Shown here: piece by piece, positions 52,054-61,056 of the stretch
Layout: every line of letters starts with the position of its first letter
Numbering within the stretch: the stretch's first letter is position 1
Assembly (NCBI GenBank): GCA_005779395.1
Contig: SXJP01000014.1
Location: forward strand, 124,001 to 188,000
Direction of reading: 5' to 3'
DNA length: 64,000 nt
Source: Actinomycetota bacterium
GTDB lineage: Bacteria > Actinomycetota > Acidimicrobiia > IMCC26256 > PALSA-610
The notes under the pieces: generated by a model
Told to the model about the DNA's origin: nothing
Databases searched by the model: none
The model's input: only the letters and a program-made list of their open reading frames with translations
Translations under genes and position numbers: made by a program

Positions 52054-54326
52054 TCTCTCGAAGCTCCCGAATGCAATAGTTTTGAAAGCTCGGTCGGATC
52101 GACGGCAGCGGACCAGAGCCAGCCCATCGCTGTGTCGCAACCGAGCCCACAGAGTCGCTCTGCTTGTACTTCGCTTTCGACACCTTCGGCCGTGACCCTC
52201 ATTCCGAGTGCGTGTCCCATCGTGATTACAGCTTGGACGATCGCTGCATCGGACTCGCCACCGACCATGCCTTCAACGAAGCTTCGATCGAGCTTCACTA
52301 CATCGACCGGAAGCTGCTTGAGATAACCAAGTGACGAGTACCCAGTTCCGAAGTCATCTATCGCGATACCAACTCCTGATGCGCGGAGTTCGTGCAACGT
52401 GCCGAGAGTGCTGTCGATGTCCAAGAGAGCGGTTCGCTCCGTTATCTCGACTTGCAAGAATCGTGGGTCTACCCCACTTCTGCGAACTATCTCGTTGATC
52501 TCTGCGACTGCGAACTGCTCGCGAACAAAACGTGGCGAGAGATTGACGCTCACCGTTATTCGATTCGTGGGGCCAAGCTCTGTCGACCAGCGTTGGGCCC
52601 AGCTACATGCTCGTGTCAGCACATATCGATCAATTGCGCAGATGAGGTTCGACTCTTCGGCGAGAGGGATGAATTCGTTGGGAGATAGGAGCCCGAATCG
52701 AGGGTGTTGCCAACGAAGCAGCGCCTCTGCGCCGATGATCCTTCCTGTCGCAAGCAAAACCTCTGGCTGGAAATGCACGAGTAGCTCATCATTGTCGATG
52801 GCGTGCAACAGTTCGCTCTCTAGCTCGAGACGCTCGACGAGTTTCGGACCCTTCGTCGGGTCATACAGCTCCCACCGCGAACGGCCATTCTCCTTTGCTG
52901 AGTACATCGCTAGGTCGGCCCGGCGCAGAAGCTCCGTCGCGGTTTCGATGCCTTTATCGCCGAGAGCTATTCCGACACTCGAAGATATCTGCAGTTCGCG
53001 ATCTCCTATCGCTAGCGGATGGCGGAGCATTCCAGTGATGCGTTCAGCTGCCGCCACTGCTCCTTCGGCGCCTTCGACCGAACCGAGCAGCATCGTGAAC
53101 TCGTCTCCCCCGAAGCGAGCGACTACGTCGCCAGGGCGCACGAAAGACACGAGCCTGTCGGCGACCTCTACAAGCAAGCGGTCTCCGATGTCATGTCCGA
53201 GACTGTCGTTAACAAACTTGAACCTGTCTACATCGAGGAAAAGTACAGCGAGCATGGTCTGGTCTCGCACCGCGATCCTTCGTGCCCGCTCGAGATGATC
53301 CATAAAAGCAACGCGGTTAGGGAGACCGGTAAGCGCGTCGTGGAGTGCTTGATGCTGCAGCTGACTCTCGTAGTCGCGCCGCATCGTGACGTCGTGCAAG
53401 TTGCATACGACTCCGGCGACGTCCGGGTCGTCGAGGCGACTAGAGATACTCACCTCGAAGGTGCGGTACTCGCCGCTCGCATGCAACAGGCGAACCTCTG
53501 CCTCGACAATCTTGCTTGGATCGGAGACAGCAGCTAAGAAGCCGTCGAGTGCTCGCTCGACGTCATCGGGATGCACAACCGATGGCTGAAATACCGGTTC
53601 GTCTGGCGGGTAACCGAGGTGCGTGCCGACAGAAGGACTCGTGTACATGTTTGTGTAGTCGGCCCCAAGCACACACACGACGTCAGATGAATGCTCTACG
53701 AGCGCCCTGAACCACTCCTCCCTACTTCTCAATGCTTTGTCGCGGCTCTCCTTCTCGCGTGCCTCTGCTCCTACTGCGAGTATGACTAGTGCAGTTCCTG
53801 TCGCTTGGAACACAGCAAGTCCATGTCCGATGGGCTGATCGAGCATCGTCAATACCAAATCAAGCGACACCGCGAGTTCGCCGAGTGCGATGCAAACAAT
53901 CACCACGGCTACCGCAGGCATCGTGCACCGCGAATCCGTCGTCCTGATGAGTTCCAAGCCACCGAACGCGAAACCAATCGCGAACGCCGCACCCCAGCCA
54001 GTCAAATAGACAATGACCGTGATCGGGATCATCATCGACATAGATCTGATCAAGAAGTGTCGCTGCAACGTCGGGGTTGGCCACCTAACATGTGCGGCGG
54101 TGTTAGCAAGTTGAGTTAATGCCAGCGCGGTTATCGGGATCCATGCCGGATAACTAGCGATATAGCCCTTAGATGCACCGATGAGCAGTAATGGGATTAC
54201 CACTAGACCGGGGAGTTGCACCGGGCTTCGGATCGTTGCAAAGAACGAAGTCAGAAACGACGCCTCGGCCGTTGCTTCGCCATCTCTAGACGCTACCGAC
54301 GTTTGATTTTCGTTCACTACCGACAC
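52050..54326 (-). CDS. Membrane PAS-GGDEF-EAL cyclic-di-GMP protein
   Basis: A 758-residue signalling protein. The N-terminus (about 30-190) has six hydrophobic segments of an unclassified MASE-like sensor. A PAS domain follows at about 200-325, then GGDEF at about 340-490 with intact RFGGDEF, then EAL at about 505-750. The EAL part keeps AEALLRW, NLSPRF, DDFGTGYSSLGY, KLDRSF and AEGVE, so phosphodiesterase activity is plausible. Both cyclase and phosphodiesterase signatures look intact. It converges tail to tail with the propeller lipoprotein, with overlapping stops. Its signal is unknown. Confidence 0.94.
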   Translation of the reverse strand: MSVVNENQTSVASRDGEATAEASFLTSFFATIRSPVQLPGLVVIPLLLIGASKGYIASYPAWIPITALALTQLANTAAHVRWPTPTLQRHFLIRSMSMMIPITVIVYLTGWGAAFAIGFAFGGLELIRTTDSRCTMPAVAVVIVCIALGELAVSLDLVLTMLDQPIGHGLAVFQATGTALVILAVGAEAREKESRDKALRSREEWFRALVEHSSDVVCVLGADYTNMYTSPSVGTHLGYPPDEPVFQPSVVHPDDVERALDGFLAAVSDPSKIVEAEVRLLHASGEYRTFEVSISSRLDDPDVAGVVCNLHDVTMRRDYESQLQHQALHDALTGLPNRVAFMDHLERARRIAVRDQTMLAVLFLDVDRFKFVNDSLGHDIGDRLLVEVADRLVSFVRPGDVVARFGGDEFTMLLGSVEGAEGAVAAAERITGMLRHPLAIGDRELQISSSVGIALGDKGIETATELLRRADLAMYSAKENGRSRWELYDPTKGPKLVERLELESELLHAIDNDELLVHFQPEVLLATGRIIGAEALLRWQHPRFGLLSPNEFIPLAEESNLICAIDRYVLTRACSWAQRWSTELGPTNRITVSVNLSPRFVREQFAVAEINEIVRRSGVDPRFLQVEITERTALLDIDSTLGTLHELRASGVGIAIDDFGTGYSSLGYLKQLPVDVVKLDRSFVEGMVGGESDAAIVQAVITMGHALGMRVTAEGVESEVQAERLCGLGCDTAMGWLWSAAVDPTELSKLLHSGASRD

Positions 54327-54482
54327 TCACCGAAGAATAGATGCTTAACGACGCGCTGCCCTTCTTGAATGGCAACGTTCTCTCATAAGTGTGGCGAGAA
54401 ACCTGACGCTAATGTCAGTCTCGGCACTCGTCGCACGTGGCCGATACATGACAACTCGTTCACAACTTCGGAGCATTTGAGA

Positions 54483-55886
54483 ATGAATCAAGTTCGTATA
54501 TTGGGTGTCGGGGCTGGCGCTCCATCGCTCCGACTGCTAACTGCCGATGTCAATGCGGCGTGGGACCGCAAAGGTGGGCGTGGGCAAGCGGGACTCTGCG
54601 GATCTGATGAAGACTCGCTAACTCTGGCATGGGATGCCGCTACCGCTGCAATCGATGCCGCTGGCCTCGATGCTGGAGTCATCGACGGTTTGTGGTGGGG
54701 AACTTCTCGACCACCATTCCTAGACGGTCCGAGCCATGCAATCTTGAGCAGCGCACTCGGCCTTGCTCCACACGTCGCTGGCATATTGTGCAGCGGTTCA
54801 CCACATTCAGGCATCGAAGCATTGCTTGCGAGCGCCGACGCCATCAAGGCTGGGTCTGCCCGTTTCGCTCTAGTGGTCGCTTCAGATGATCTTCGGCCCG
54901 CGCCAGGCAGTTCTTACGAGACACGTGCTGGTGCTGGTGCCGCTGCGTTTGTCCTCGCCGATGAAGGTGGCGGTGCACGCATTGTTTCTAGAGTCACGCG
55001 CTCGCGCCCTCTGCTCGATCGTTACCGAGGCGACGGCGATACGAGCCAACGCGACATCTACGACGGCCGGCTGTTCCGAGAACGCATCTTCCTTCCACTC
55101 GTGGCCGAGGTCACCGATGCGCTCGCAGGCGAAGACATCTCTAGTTGGTCGGTACCAGATCCAGACGGGCGACTCGGCTCTGTGGTAGCCAAGCGCGCTA
55201 AAGCACCGAACCTGACGTGCGCACCCATCTACTCAGAACTCGGCGATACTGGTGCAGCAGCAGCGATGCTCGGGATCATCGGCGGACTTGCCGATATCGG
55301 AACTAGCGCGGCCGTCGCCTACGGCGGTGGGCGCGCAACAGCGGTGCTGTTCGAAACCGAGCTACCAGTCGCCGGAACAGAACACCTAGCGAGTGCCCTA
55401 AGAGAAGGCAAACCCGTTTCTTATTCGAAGGCGCTGCGAGTGCGATCACAACTAATCGCAGGTGGCGAAACAGTTCCGATGGGGGTGCCGCCGGAGTCCG
55501 CCCTTTTTGTGCGAGGCGCAGAGGAAATGTTGCAGCTGCTCGGTGGTCGCTGTGTCGACTGCGGCACGATCAACACTCCCCCTTCGATCCATCCGCATTG
55601 TGCAAACTGTGGCGGCCCGAAACTCGAAGCCGTGCAACTAGCGCGCCAGGGAACTGTGCACACGTTCGTTATTAACTACACGATGCCAGCACCCTTCGAA
55701 GCTCCGCTTCCGATAGCTGTGCTCGACCTAGACGACGGATCGCGAATCATGTTGCAGGTTGCAAACGATGGCTCGCAGGTAGAAATCGGTCGTCGCATGC
55801 GACTTGTTCTGCGTAAGTACGCGCACGAACGTGGAGTCCCTGTCTATGGGTTCAAAGCCCAGCCCATAACAGAGAGCCAATCATGA
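54483..55886 (+). CDS. HMG-CoA synthase-like protein fused to DUF35 zinc-ribbon/OB fold
   Basis: A 467-residue protein started at ATG 54483; an upstream in-frame ATG at 54369 is less likely. Residues 1 to about 330 are thiolase-fold of the ketoacyl synthase III/HMG-CoA synthase type, with candidate Cys103 in GILCSGSPHSG and the GAGAAAFVLADEG block. From about 350 it continues into a DUF35 domain with an intact four-cysteine ribbon (CVDCGTINTPPSIHPHCANCG) and OB fold. Separate proteins are the norm. It is the first gene of the operon with the thiolase at 55883. It may condense or cleave acyl-CoAs, or hold the DUF35 partner for that thiolase. Confidence 0.85.
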   Translation: MNQVRILGVGAGAPSLRLLTADVNAAWDRKGGRGQAGLCGSDEDSLTLAWDAATAAIDAAGLDAGVIDGLWWGTSRPPFLDGPSHAILSSALGLAPHVAGILCSGSPHSGIEALLASADAIKAGSARFALVVASDDLRPAPGSSYETRAGAGAAAFVLADEGGGARIVSRVTRSRPLLDRYRGDGDTSQRDIYDGRLFRERIFLPLVAEVTDALAGEDISSWSVPDPDGRLGSVVAKRAKAPNLTCAPIYSELGDTGAAAAMLGIIGGLADIGTSAAVAYGGGRATAVLFETELPVAGTEHLASALREGKPVSYSKALRVRSQLIAGGETVPMGVPPESALFVRGAEEMLQLLGGRCVDCGTINTPPSIHPHCANCGGPKLEAVQLARQGTVHTFVINYTMPAPFEAPLPIAVLDLDDGSRIMLQVANDGSQVEIGRRMRLVLRKYAHERGVPVYGFKAQPITESQS

Positions 55887-57064
55887 GTTGGAACAAGGTC
55901 GCAGTTGTAGGCGCAGGCCTTATCAAGATGGGCGAACTTTTCGATCAGAGCTACGAACAAATGGCGGCGGGAGCATTCTCGGCTGCTGTCGAAGCCGTCG
56001 ATAAGGGATTCGATCCTTCACAGGTTGAAGCTGCATTCGTAGCCACACAGCGCGGCACGCTCTGGGGCCAAGAAGGCATCGGTGGAAACACGATCCCAAC
56101 AGCAATTGGTCTCGCTGGCATCCCATGCACACGCATCGAGAACGCTTGCCCATCTGGGTCGGATGCCTTTCGCGTTGGAGCAATGGCAGTAGCGAGTGGC
56201 GTTCACGACGTTGTCCTCGTCATCGGCGTCGAGAAAATGCGAGACAAGAGCACAGAAGAAGGACTGCTCTCGCGCGCTGCTGCGGGTCATCCGATCTTTA
56301 CTCGCGGCGAAACCGCCCCTGTGCTGTTCGCTCCGTTCGCGACCCGTCATATGGCAGAGTTCGGCACTACGCGCGAGATGCTGGCGAGTGTCGCCGTAAA
56401 GAACCATTACAACGGGGCGCGCGATCCTTACGCCCACTTCCAGAACGAAATTACGATCGAACAAGTCTTGGCCTCGCCCCCGGTTTGTTATCCGCTTCAT
56501 CTCCTCGACTGTTGCCCACAAACAGATGGTGCTGCTGCGGTCTTGTTGGTAAGCGCTGGGCGGGCGCACGAGTTCACAGACAAGCCGGTATTTGTTGCTG
56601 GATTCGGTGTCGCTACCGACCACCCTTACTTGCACGAGAAGGACAGCTTCACAGAAATCAAGGTCACGAGGATTGCGTCCGACCGGGCATTCCAAATGGC
56701 TGGGATCACGCCGGCAGAGATCGACTGCGCCGAGGTTCACGACTGTTTCACGATCACCGAGATTCTCGACATCGAAGACCTCGGCTTCGTCGAGAAAGGT
56801 CGCGGCGGGATCGCGTCGTTAGAAGGCGAGACATCTCTCACTGGACGCATTCCAGTGAACACCAGTGGGGGTCTGCTCGCTAAGGGTCATCCAATAGGGG
56901 CAACAGGCGTCGCACAGATCACCGAGTGTTGGTGGCAGTTGCGCGGCCAGGCTGGCGACCGGCAAGTAGAAATACGCAATGGTTTTGCACTCCAGCACAA
57001 CGCAGGTGGTCGCGGTAGCGGTGTCGCCGTCGTGAACATTCTCACGAATCGCAACGGTATCTAA
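55883..57064 (+). CDS. Thiolase (SCP-x/FadA5-like acetyl-CoA acyltransferase)
   Basis: A 393-residue thiolase that would cleave a 3-ketoacyl-CoA with CoA. The full catalytic set is present: Cys89 in NACPSGSDAF, His286 in EVHDCFT and His336 in AKGHPIGATG, with the closing HNAGGRGSGVAVV. It resembles lipid-transfer-type thiolases of sterol degradation more than FadA of fatty acid degradation. It overlaps the fusion protein upstream by 4 nt, and the crotonase ATG follows its TAA directly, so the three are translated together. Confidence 0.95.
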   Translation: MSWNKVAVVGAGLIKMGELFDQSYEQMAAGAFSAAVEAVDKGFDPSQVEAAFVATQRGTLWGQEGIGGNTIPTAIGLAGIPCTRIENACPSGSDAFRVGAMAVASGVHDVVLVIGVEKMRDKSTEEGLLSRAAAGHPIFTRGETAPVLFAPFATRHMAEFGTTREMLASVAVKNHYNGARDPYAHFQNEITIEQVLASPPVCYPLHLLDCCPQTDGAAAVLLVSAGRAHEFTDKPVFVAGFGVATDHPYLHEKDSFTEIKVTRIASDRAFQMAGITPAEIDCAEVHDCFTITEILDIEDLGFVEKGRGGIASLEGETSLTGRIPVNTSGGLLAKGHPIGATGVAQITECWWQLRGQAGDRQVEIRNGFALQHNAGGRGSGVAVVNILTNRNGI

Positions 57065-57859
57065 ATGTTGAATGTCACGATCTCCGACGGCGTCATGCGG
57101 CTCGTACTCGACCGTCCCGATGCCAAGAACGCGCTTACAGCTGAGATGCGCGACGGCATCACCGATGCAGTGCGCGCTGCCCGCGCGAACCCGGATGTGC
57201 GCTGCGTGCTCGTCACCGGCGCCGGTGATGCGTTCTGCTCCGGCATGGACCTTTCAGCATCGACCGTCATGCAGGCAGGGTCACCCGATTTCCGGCCACG
57301 GCAGACCAGCGAAGCTCTGCGATCTGGAGTGCAGTCATTCATTCGCGAACTTTGGGAACTCGACAAGCCGACGGTAGCCGTGGTCAACGGAGCCGCTGTC
57401 GGGCCTGGCGCTCACCTAGCTCTCGCGTGCGACTTTGTGCTCGCGCATACTGCAACCAAGTTCATCTGGACGTTCCCAAAGTGGGGACTTGTAGTAGACG
57501 CAGGTGGCGCATATCTGCTCCCGCGTCTTGTCGGGCTGCAGAAGGCGAAAGCGCTTGTGATGCTCGGCGAAACAGTCGTCGGTAACGATGCCGTCGCAGC
57601 TGGCCTCGCACTCGAGTGTTACGACGATCTCGATTCGCTCAGATCCGCTGGCGATGCGCTGTGCGCGACGCTCGCATCGGGTCCGACGCGTTCACTCGGT
57701 CTCAGCAAACGGCTGTTAAACACAAGCTTCGAGTCCGACCTCACCGCAAGCCTCGAAACAGAAGGTCACTTCCAAGCACTCGCGACGGCGAGCCCCGACC
57801 TGCTCGCGGGTATGGCCGGTTTCAAAGAAAAGCGCTCACCAGAGTTCAACGGCGACTAA
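57065..57859 (+). CDS. Enoyl-CoA hydratase/isomerase, isomerase-type active site
   Basis: A 264-residue crotonase-fold protein starting directly after the thiolase stop. The oxyanion segments are AFCSGMDLS and NGAAVGPGAHLALACDFVLA. The region GLVVDAGGAYLLPRLVG carries an Asp in place of one Glu, as in PaaG-type isomerases (GLVPDxGG). The first hydratase Glu position is Lys in FPKWGL, so isomerisation of a double bond is more likely than simple hydration. It lies in the same operon as a thiolase and an SDR, fitting a ring or unsaturated side-chain degradation step. The substrate is unknown. Confidence 0.92.
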   Translation: MLNVTISDGVMRLVLDRPDAKNALTAEMRDGITDAVRAARANPDVRCVLVTGAGDAFCSGMDLSASTVMQAGSPDFRPRQTSEALRSGVQSFIRELWELDKPTVAVVNGAAVGPGAHLALACDFVLAHTATKFIWTFPKWGLVVDAGGAYLLPRLVGLQKAKALVMLGETVVGNDAVAAGLALECYDDLDSLRSAGDALCATLASGPTRSLGLSKRLLNTSFESDLTASLETEGHFQALATASPDLLAGMAGFKEKRSPEFNGD

Positions 57860-57896
57860 CAAGTCCAGTCGTCACAGATATAACAAGGAGAAAACC

Positions 57897-58817
57897 ATGG
57901 GTCGTTTCGATGGCAAGGTCGCGATTGTTACCGGTGCTGGTCGTGGCATAGGCGCTGCACACGCTGTGTTGCTCGCATCTGAAGGCGCTGCAGTTGTTGT
58001 GAACGACCTCGGTGCCGACGCAACCGGCAGCGGCGCAGACCTAAGCCCGGCACAGCAGGTCGTCGAGCAGATCAATGCGGCAGGTGGGCGCGCTGTCGTG
58101 AACGGCGACTCTGTGAGCAGTTGGTCCGGCGCCGAAGCACTCATAAGTCAGGCCGTCGAGACTTTCGGCGGACTTGACATCCTCATCAACAACGCTGGCA
58201 TCCTTCGCGACCGCATGAGCTTTTCGATGACAGAGGAAGAGTTCGATGCTGTTATCGACGTTCACCTCAAAGGTCACTTTGCGCCGAGTCGTTTTGCTGC
58301 TGCCTACTGGCGCGAGCAGTACAAGGCGACGAACGAACCAGTCAACGCCAAGATCGTGAACACAGCAAGCGAATCAGGCCTCTACGCCAACGGTGGCCAG
58401 GCCAACTACGCAGCAGCCAAAGCGGGTATCGCTTCGATGACAATCGTGATGGCTCGAGAACTAGAGCGCATGGGCATCCGCGTAAACGCAATCTGCCCGA
58501 CAGCGCGCACCCGGCTTACCGAGGACCTCGCTGGTGAATTCATGGCCAAGAAAGAGGGCAAGCCAGACCAGTTCGCACCAGAGAATATTTCTGCTGTTGT
58601 CGCATGGCTCGCGTCTGACCTTTCTACTGGCATCACAGGCCAGGTCATGAAGGTCATGGGCGGCAACATCCAGGTGCTGCGCGGCTGGCGTCCCGTTACC
58701 GAGTCGACAGACGAGATGGAATGGACTCTCGACTCCGTCGATGCTGCTTCGGCCAAGCTTTTTGAAGGGGTCCCCGCCGGTGTGCCGAAGTTCATGCCAG
58801 CGCTAGGCGAAGGCTGA
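57897..58817 (+). CDS. SDR family 3-hydroxyacyl-CoA dehydrogenase, Hsd4A/MFE-2-like
   Basis: A 306-residue short-chain dehydrogenase with an AAGGAG ribosome site 6 nt before ATG 57897. It has the Rossmann motif TGAGRGIGAAHA, NDLG for nucleotide binding, NNAGI, catalytic Ser in NTASESG and YAAAK with the catalytic Tyr and Lys. The first 30 residues (MGRFDGKVAIVTGAGRGIG, VVVNDLG) match the N-terminal domain of peroxisomal MFE-2 and mycobacterial Hsd4A/ChsB1 (Rv3502c), which oxidise a 3-hydroxyacyl-CoA in sterol side-chain degradation. It follows the crotonase by 37 bp. Confidence 0.93.
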   Translation: MGRFDGKVAIVTGAGRGIGAAHAVLLASEGAAVVVNDLGADATGSGADLSPAQQVVEQINAAGGRAVVNGDSVSSWSGAEALISQAVETFGGLDILINNAGILRDRMSFSMTEEEFDAVIDVHLKGHFAPSRFAAAYWREQYKATNEPVNAKIVNTASESGLYANGGQANYAAAKAGIASMTIVMARELERMGIRVNAICPTARTRLTEDLAGEFMAKKEGKPDQFAPENISAVVAWLASDLSTGITGQVMKVMGGNIQVLRGWRPVTESTDEMEWTLDSVDAASAKLFEGVPAGVPKFMPALGEG

Positions 58818-58829
58818 GTTAGGGACTGC

Positions 58830-59825
58830 TCAAGTCTTTACCGTCACTACCCCGCTGCCGCCCTGATACGGGTTCGGCGTCGCCATTCCCAACTTGTTCG
58901 CTGCCAACAGGCACAACCAGTCGAGACCAAGTGTCGCTGCTGCCAACGCTGTTACTTCTGCATGATCGAACGGCGGGCTGACCTCAACGATGTCCATGCC
59001 CACAAAGTCGATGCCACCGAGGCGGTACAGAATTGACTGTGCCTGATACATCGATAGACCACCACACACCGGCGTGCCAGTTCCCGGCGCGAACACAGGG
59101 TCGAGGCAGTCGATATCGAAGCTGAGGTAAGCAGCGCCTTCGCCAACGCGTTCCTTGATGACACTAGCGACGGCATCGGGTCCGTTGTCATGTACCCATG
59201 GAGCGGTGAAAACAGTGATGCCACTATCGCTCTCGTTGAACGTACGCAATCCAACTTGCACTGAACGTTCAACGTCGATAAGACCTTCTTCGATTGCGGT
59301 AAGAAACATTGTGCCGTGATGCTCGTAGTCGTCTTCCCATGTGTCGCTATGTGCATCGAAATGCACAAGAGCAACGGGGCCGTAGTGCGCTGCAATTGCG
59401 CGCAGCATCGGTAGCGCTATGTAGTGGTCGCCACCTATTGTCAATGTCTTGCGACCGCCAGCAACTACTTGGCGCGCATAAGCCTCGACGTTCGCTGACA
59501 TGGTGTCGCGGTAGCCCTCGTTAAAAGCAATATCGCCCCAGTCGATGACCCCGAGATGATCGAACGGGTCGATGTTCCACGGCCAAACTTTGCCGAAACA
59601 CAGGTTGGCGCTTGCAGCACGAATCGCGCGGGGCCCGAGCCGTGTCCCCGGCCGGTAGGTCGTGCTGCAATCCCACGGGACTCCGCTGATTACGACTTCG
59701 GCGTCGGTTAGATCACGCGTGTATTTGCGGCGAGCAAAACTTGTTGCCCCGGCAAACACCATCTCTGGCGTAGAACCCATGATCGAAGGTTCCGTGAAAG
59801 CGCGGTCACCGGTTTCGTTTGCCAT
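58830..59825 (-). CDS. Agmatinase/arginase-family ureohydrolase
   Basis: A 331-residue ureohydrolase with the manganese-site motifs GGDHYIALPML, FDAHSDTWEDDY (DAHxD), and SFDIDCLDPVFAPGTGTPV. These enzymes hydrolyse agmatine, arginine, guanidinobutyrate or similar guanidino compounds to urea and an amine. The length and the closing MDIVEVSPPFDHAEVTALAAATL fit agmatinase-like enzymes. It is 9 bp after the MFS transporter gene in the same direction, so the transporter may carry its substrate or product. The guanidino compound is not determined. Confidence 0.93.
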   Translation of the reverse strand: MANETGDRAFTEPSIMGSTPEMVFAGATSFARRKYTRDLTDAEVVISGVPWDCSTTYRPGTRLGPRAIRAASANLCFGKVWPWNIDPFDHLGVIDWGDIAFNEGYRDTMSANVEAYARQVVAGGRKTLTIGGDHYIALPMLRAIAAHYGPVALVHFDAHSDTWEDDYEHHGTMFLTAIEEGLIDVERSVQVGLRTFNESDSGITVFTAPWVHDNGPDAVASVIKERVGEGAAYLSFDIDCLDPVFAPGTGTPVCGGLSMYQAQSILYRLGGIDFVGMDIVEVSPPFDHAEVTALAAATLGLDWLCLLAANKLGMATPNPYQGGSGVVTVKT

Positions 59826-59834
59826 GAACCGAAT

Positions 59835-61004
59835 TTACAGGGCGTCGACGGGGACCGCGTCGACAGGAGCGAACAGACCCCGACCAACACGACGCGCAGC
59901 GAACCCGGTCGCGGCGACACAGGCTGCAAGCCCGCTCCACAACGCCCATGCGCCGAAGACGCTGTAGATCGGAGCGAACAGGAGCGCAGATGCTGCAGCT
60001 ACCAGTAAACCGAAACCATCGAGAAGTCCTTGTCCTGCAGCAACGAGCGCTGGCGGACTCGACCTAGCAACCGCCGACTGCGACGACGGGGTCACTGCAG
60101 CTTCAGAGAACGAATGAAATATTGCAAGGCTCGCTATGAACCACTTGTTCGGAAGAAACCCATAAGCCGCGATGAACGGCACCGAATACAAGATGCTAAG
60201 TGACCCAACTCGTACAGGCCCTAAGCGATCGCACACCTTGCCCATACGCGGACTCATGATGACAATCGGAACAGCGAACAGCAGAAGGCTCCAACCGACG
60301 AACTGAGTAGAAGCACCATGCTCCTCTTGCAAGAACTTCGCCCAGAGCGAGTCATACACACCTATCGCAACGAAAAGACCTGCGCCAAGCAGCATTCCAG
60401 CCCGCACACCGCGAATCGCGAGCAAGGCCCTTGTCGGCGTGGCGTGGATCGCGTGATCGGTCGCCGGGATTTCGAATCGGGCGATTACAGGCAGCGACGT
60501 AGCCAACAGAACGGCGATGACCCAGAATGGCGCGCGAAGGCCCGCTTGCGCAGCAACAAACGCAGCTAACGGCGGTCCCGACAAAAACCCGACCATCGCT
60601 GCCGAACCCATTCGGCCGAGAGCCACACCGACATTGTCGGGGTTCTTCAAGATCACGACGCGTCGCGCTGCAGGGAGGAACGCGCCTTCGCCTAGTCCGA
60701 GCAAGACCCGAGCGCCGAGCAACACTGCTACGGAGTCAGCGACAGCTACCCCAACACACCCGATCGCAGCTGCGACTACCCCACCCAACAGTAGGTGATG
60801 CCCGTAACCGCGGTCGGCATAACGCGACAAACCAGCTTGGGCGATGAACCCTGCGATGAAACTCGCTGCGGTGACACCCCCGAGCCAAACATCGCCGAAC
60901 TGCAGTGCATCCTGGAAAACTGGAAGCAACGCGAATATCGCTCCGAAACCGATAGTCACAGACGCCGTAACGACCAATAACGAGAATGGGACCTTCAAAG
61001 ACAT
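59835..61004 (-). CDS. MFS transporter
   Basis: A 389-residue major facilitator protein with about twelve hydrophobic segments, started at ATG 61004 (SLKVPFSLLVVTAS); an upstream in-frame ATG at 61037 is less likely. The loop between helices 2 and 3 reads GGVTAASFIAGFIAQAGLSRYADRGYG, the family-type position of GxxxDRxGRR. The closing helices are GFGLLVAAASALLFAPIYSVFG and WALWSGLAACVAATGF. The cargo is unknown. It is transcribed leftward before the ureohydrolase and diverges from the P450 gene. Confidence 0.9.
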   Translation of the reverse strand: MSLKVPFSLLVVTASVTIGFGAIFALLPVFQDALQFGDVWLGGVTAASFIAGFIAQAGLSRYADRGYGHHLLLGGVVAAAIGCVGVAVADSVAVLLGARVLLGLGEGAFLPAARRVVILKNPDNVGVALGRMGSAAMVGFLSGPPLAAFVAAQAGLRAPFWVIAVLLATSLPVIARFEIPATDHAIHATPTRALLAIRGVRAGMLLGAGLFVAIGVYDSLWAKFLQEEHGASTQFVGWSLLLFAVPIVIMSPRMGKVCDRLGPVRVGSLSILYSVPFIAAYGFLPNKWFIASLAIFHSFSEAAVTPSSQSAVARSSPPALVAAGQGLLDGFGLLVAAASALLFAPIYSVFGAWALWSGLAACVAATGFAARRVGRGLFAPVDAVPVDAL

Positions 61005-61056
61005 CGCCGTCGAACCTAGCAATGCCTTGCTGTGCAATCGAACCTAGAGTCTTGGC

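Noticed and set aside
52399..53298. 299-residue open frame on the + strand
   Set aside because: Ser/Arg-rich antisense shadow of the GGDEF-EAL gene, whose motifs are all on the minus strand.
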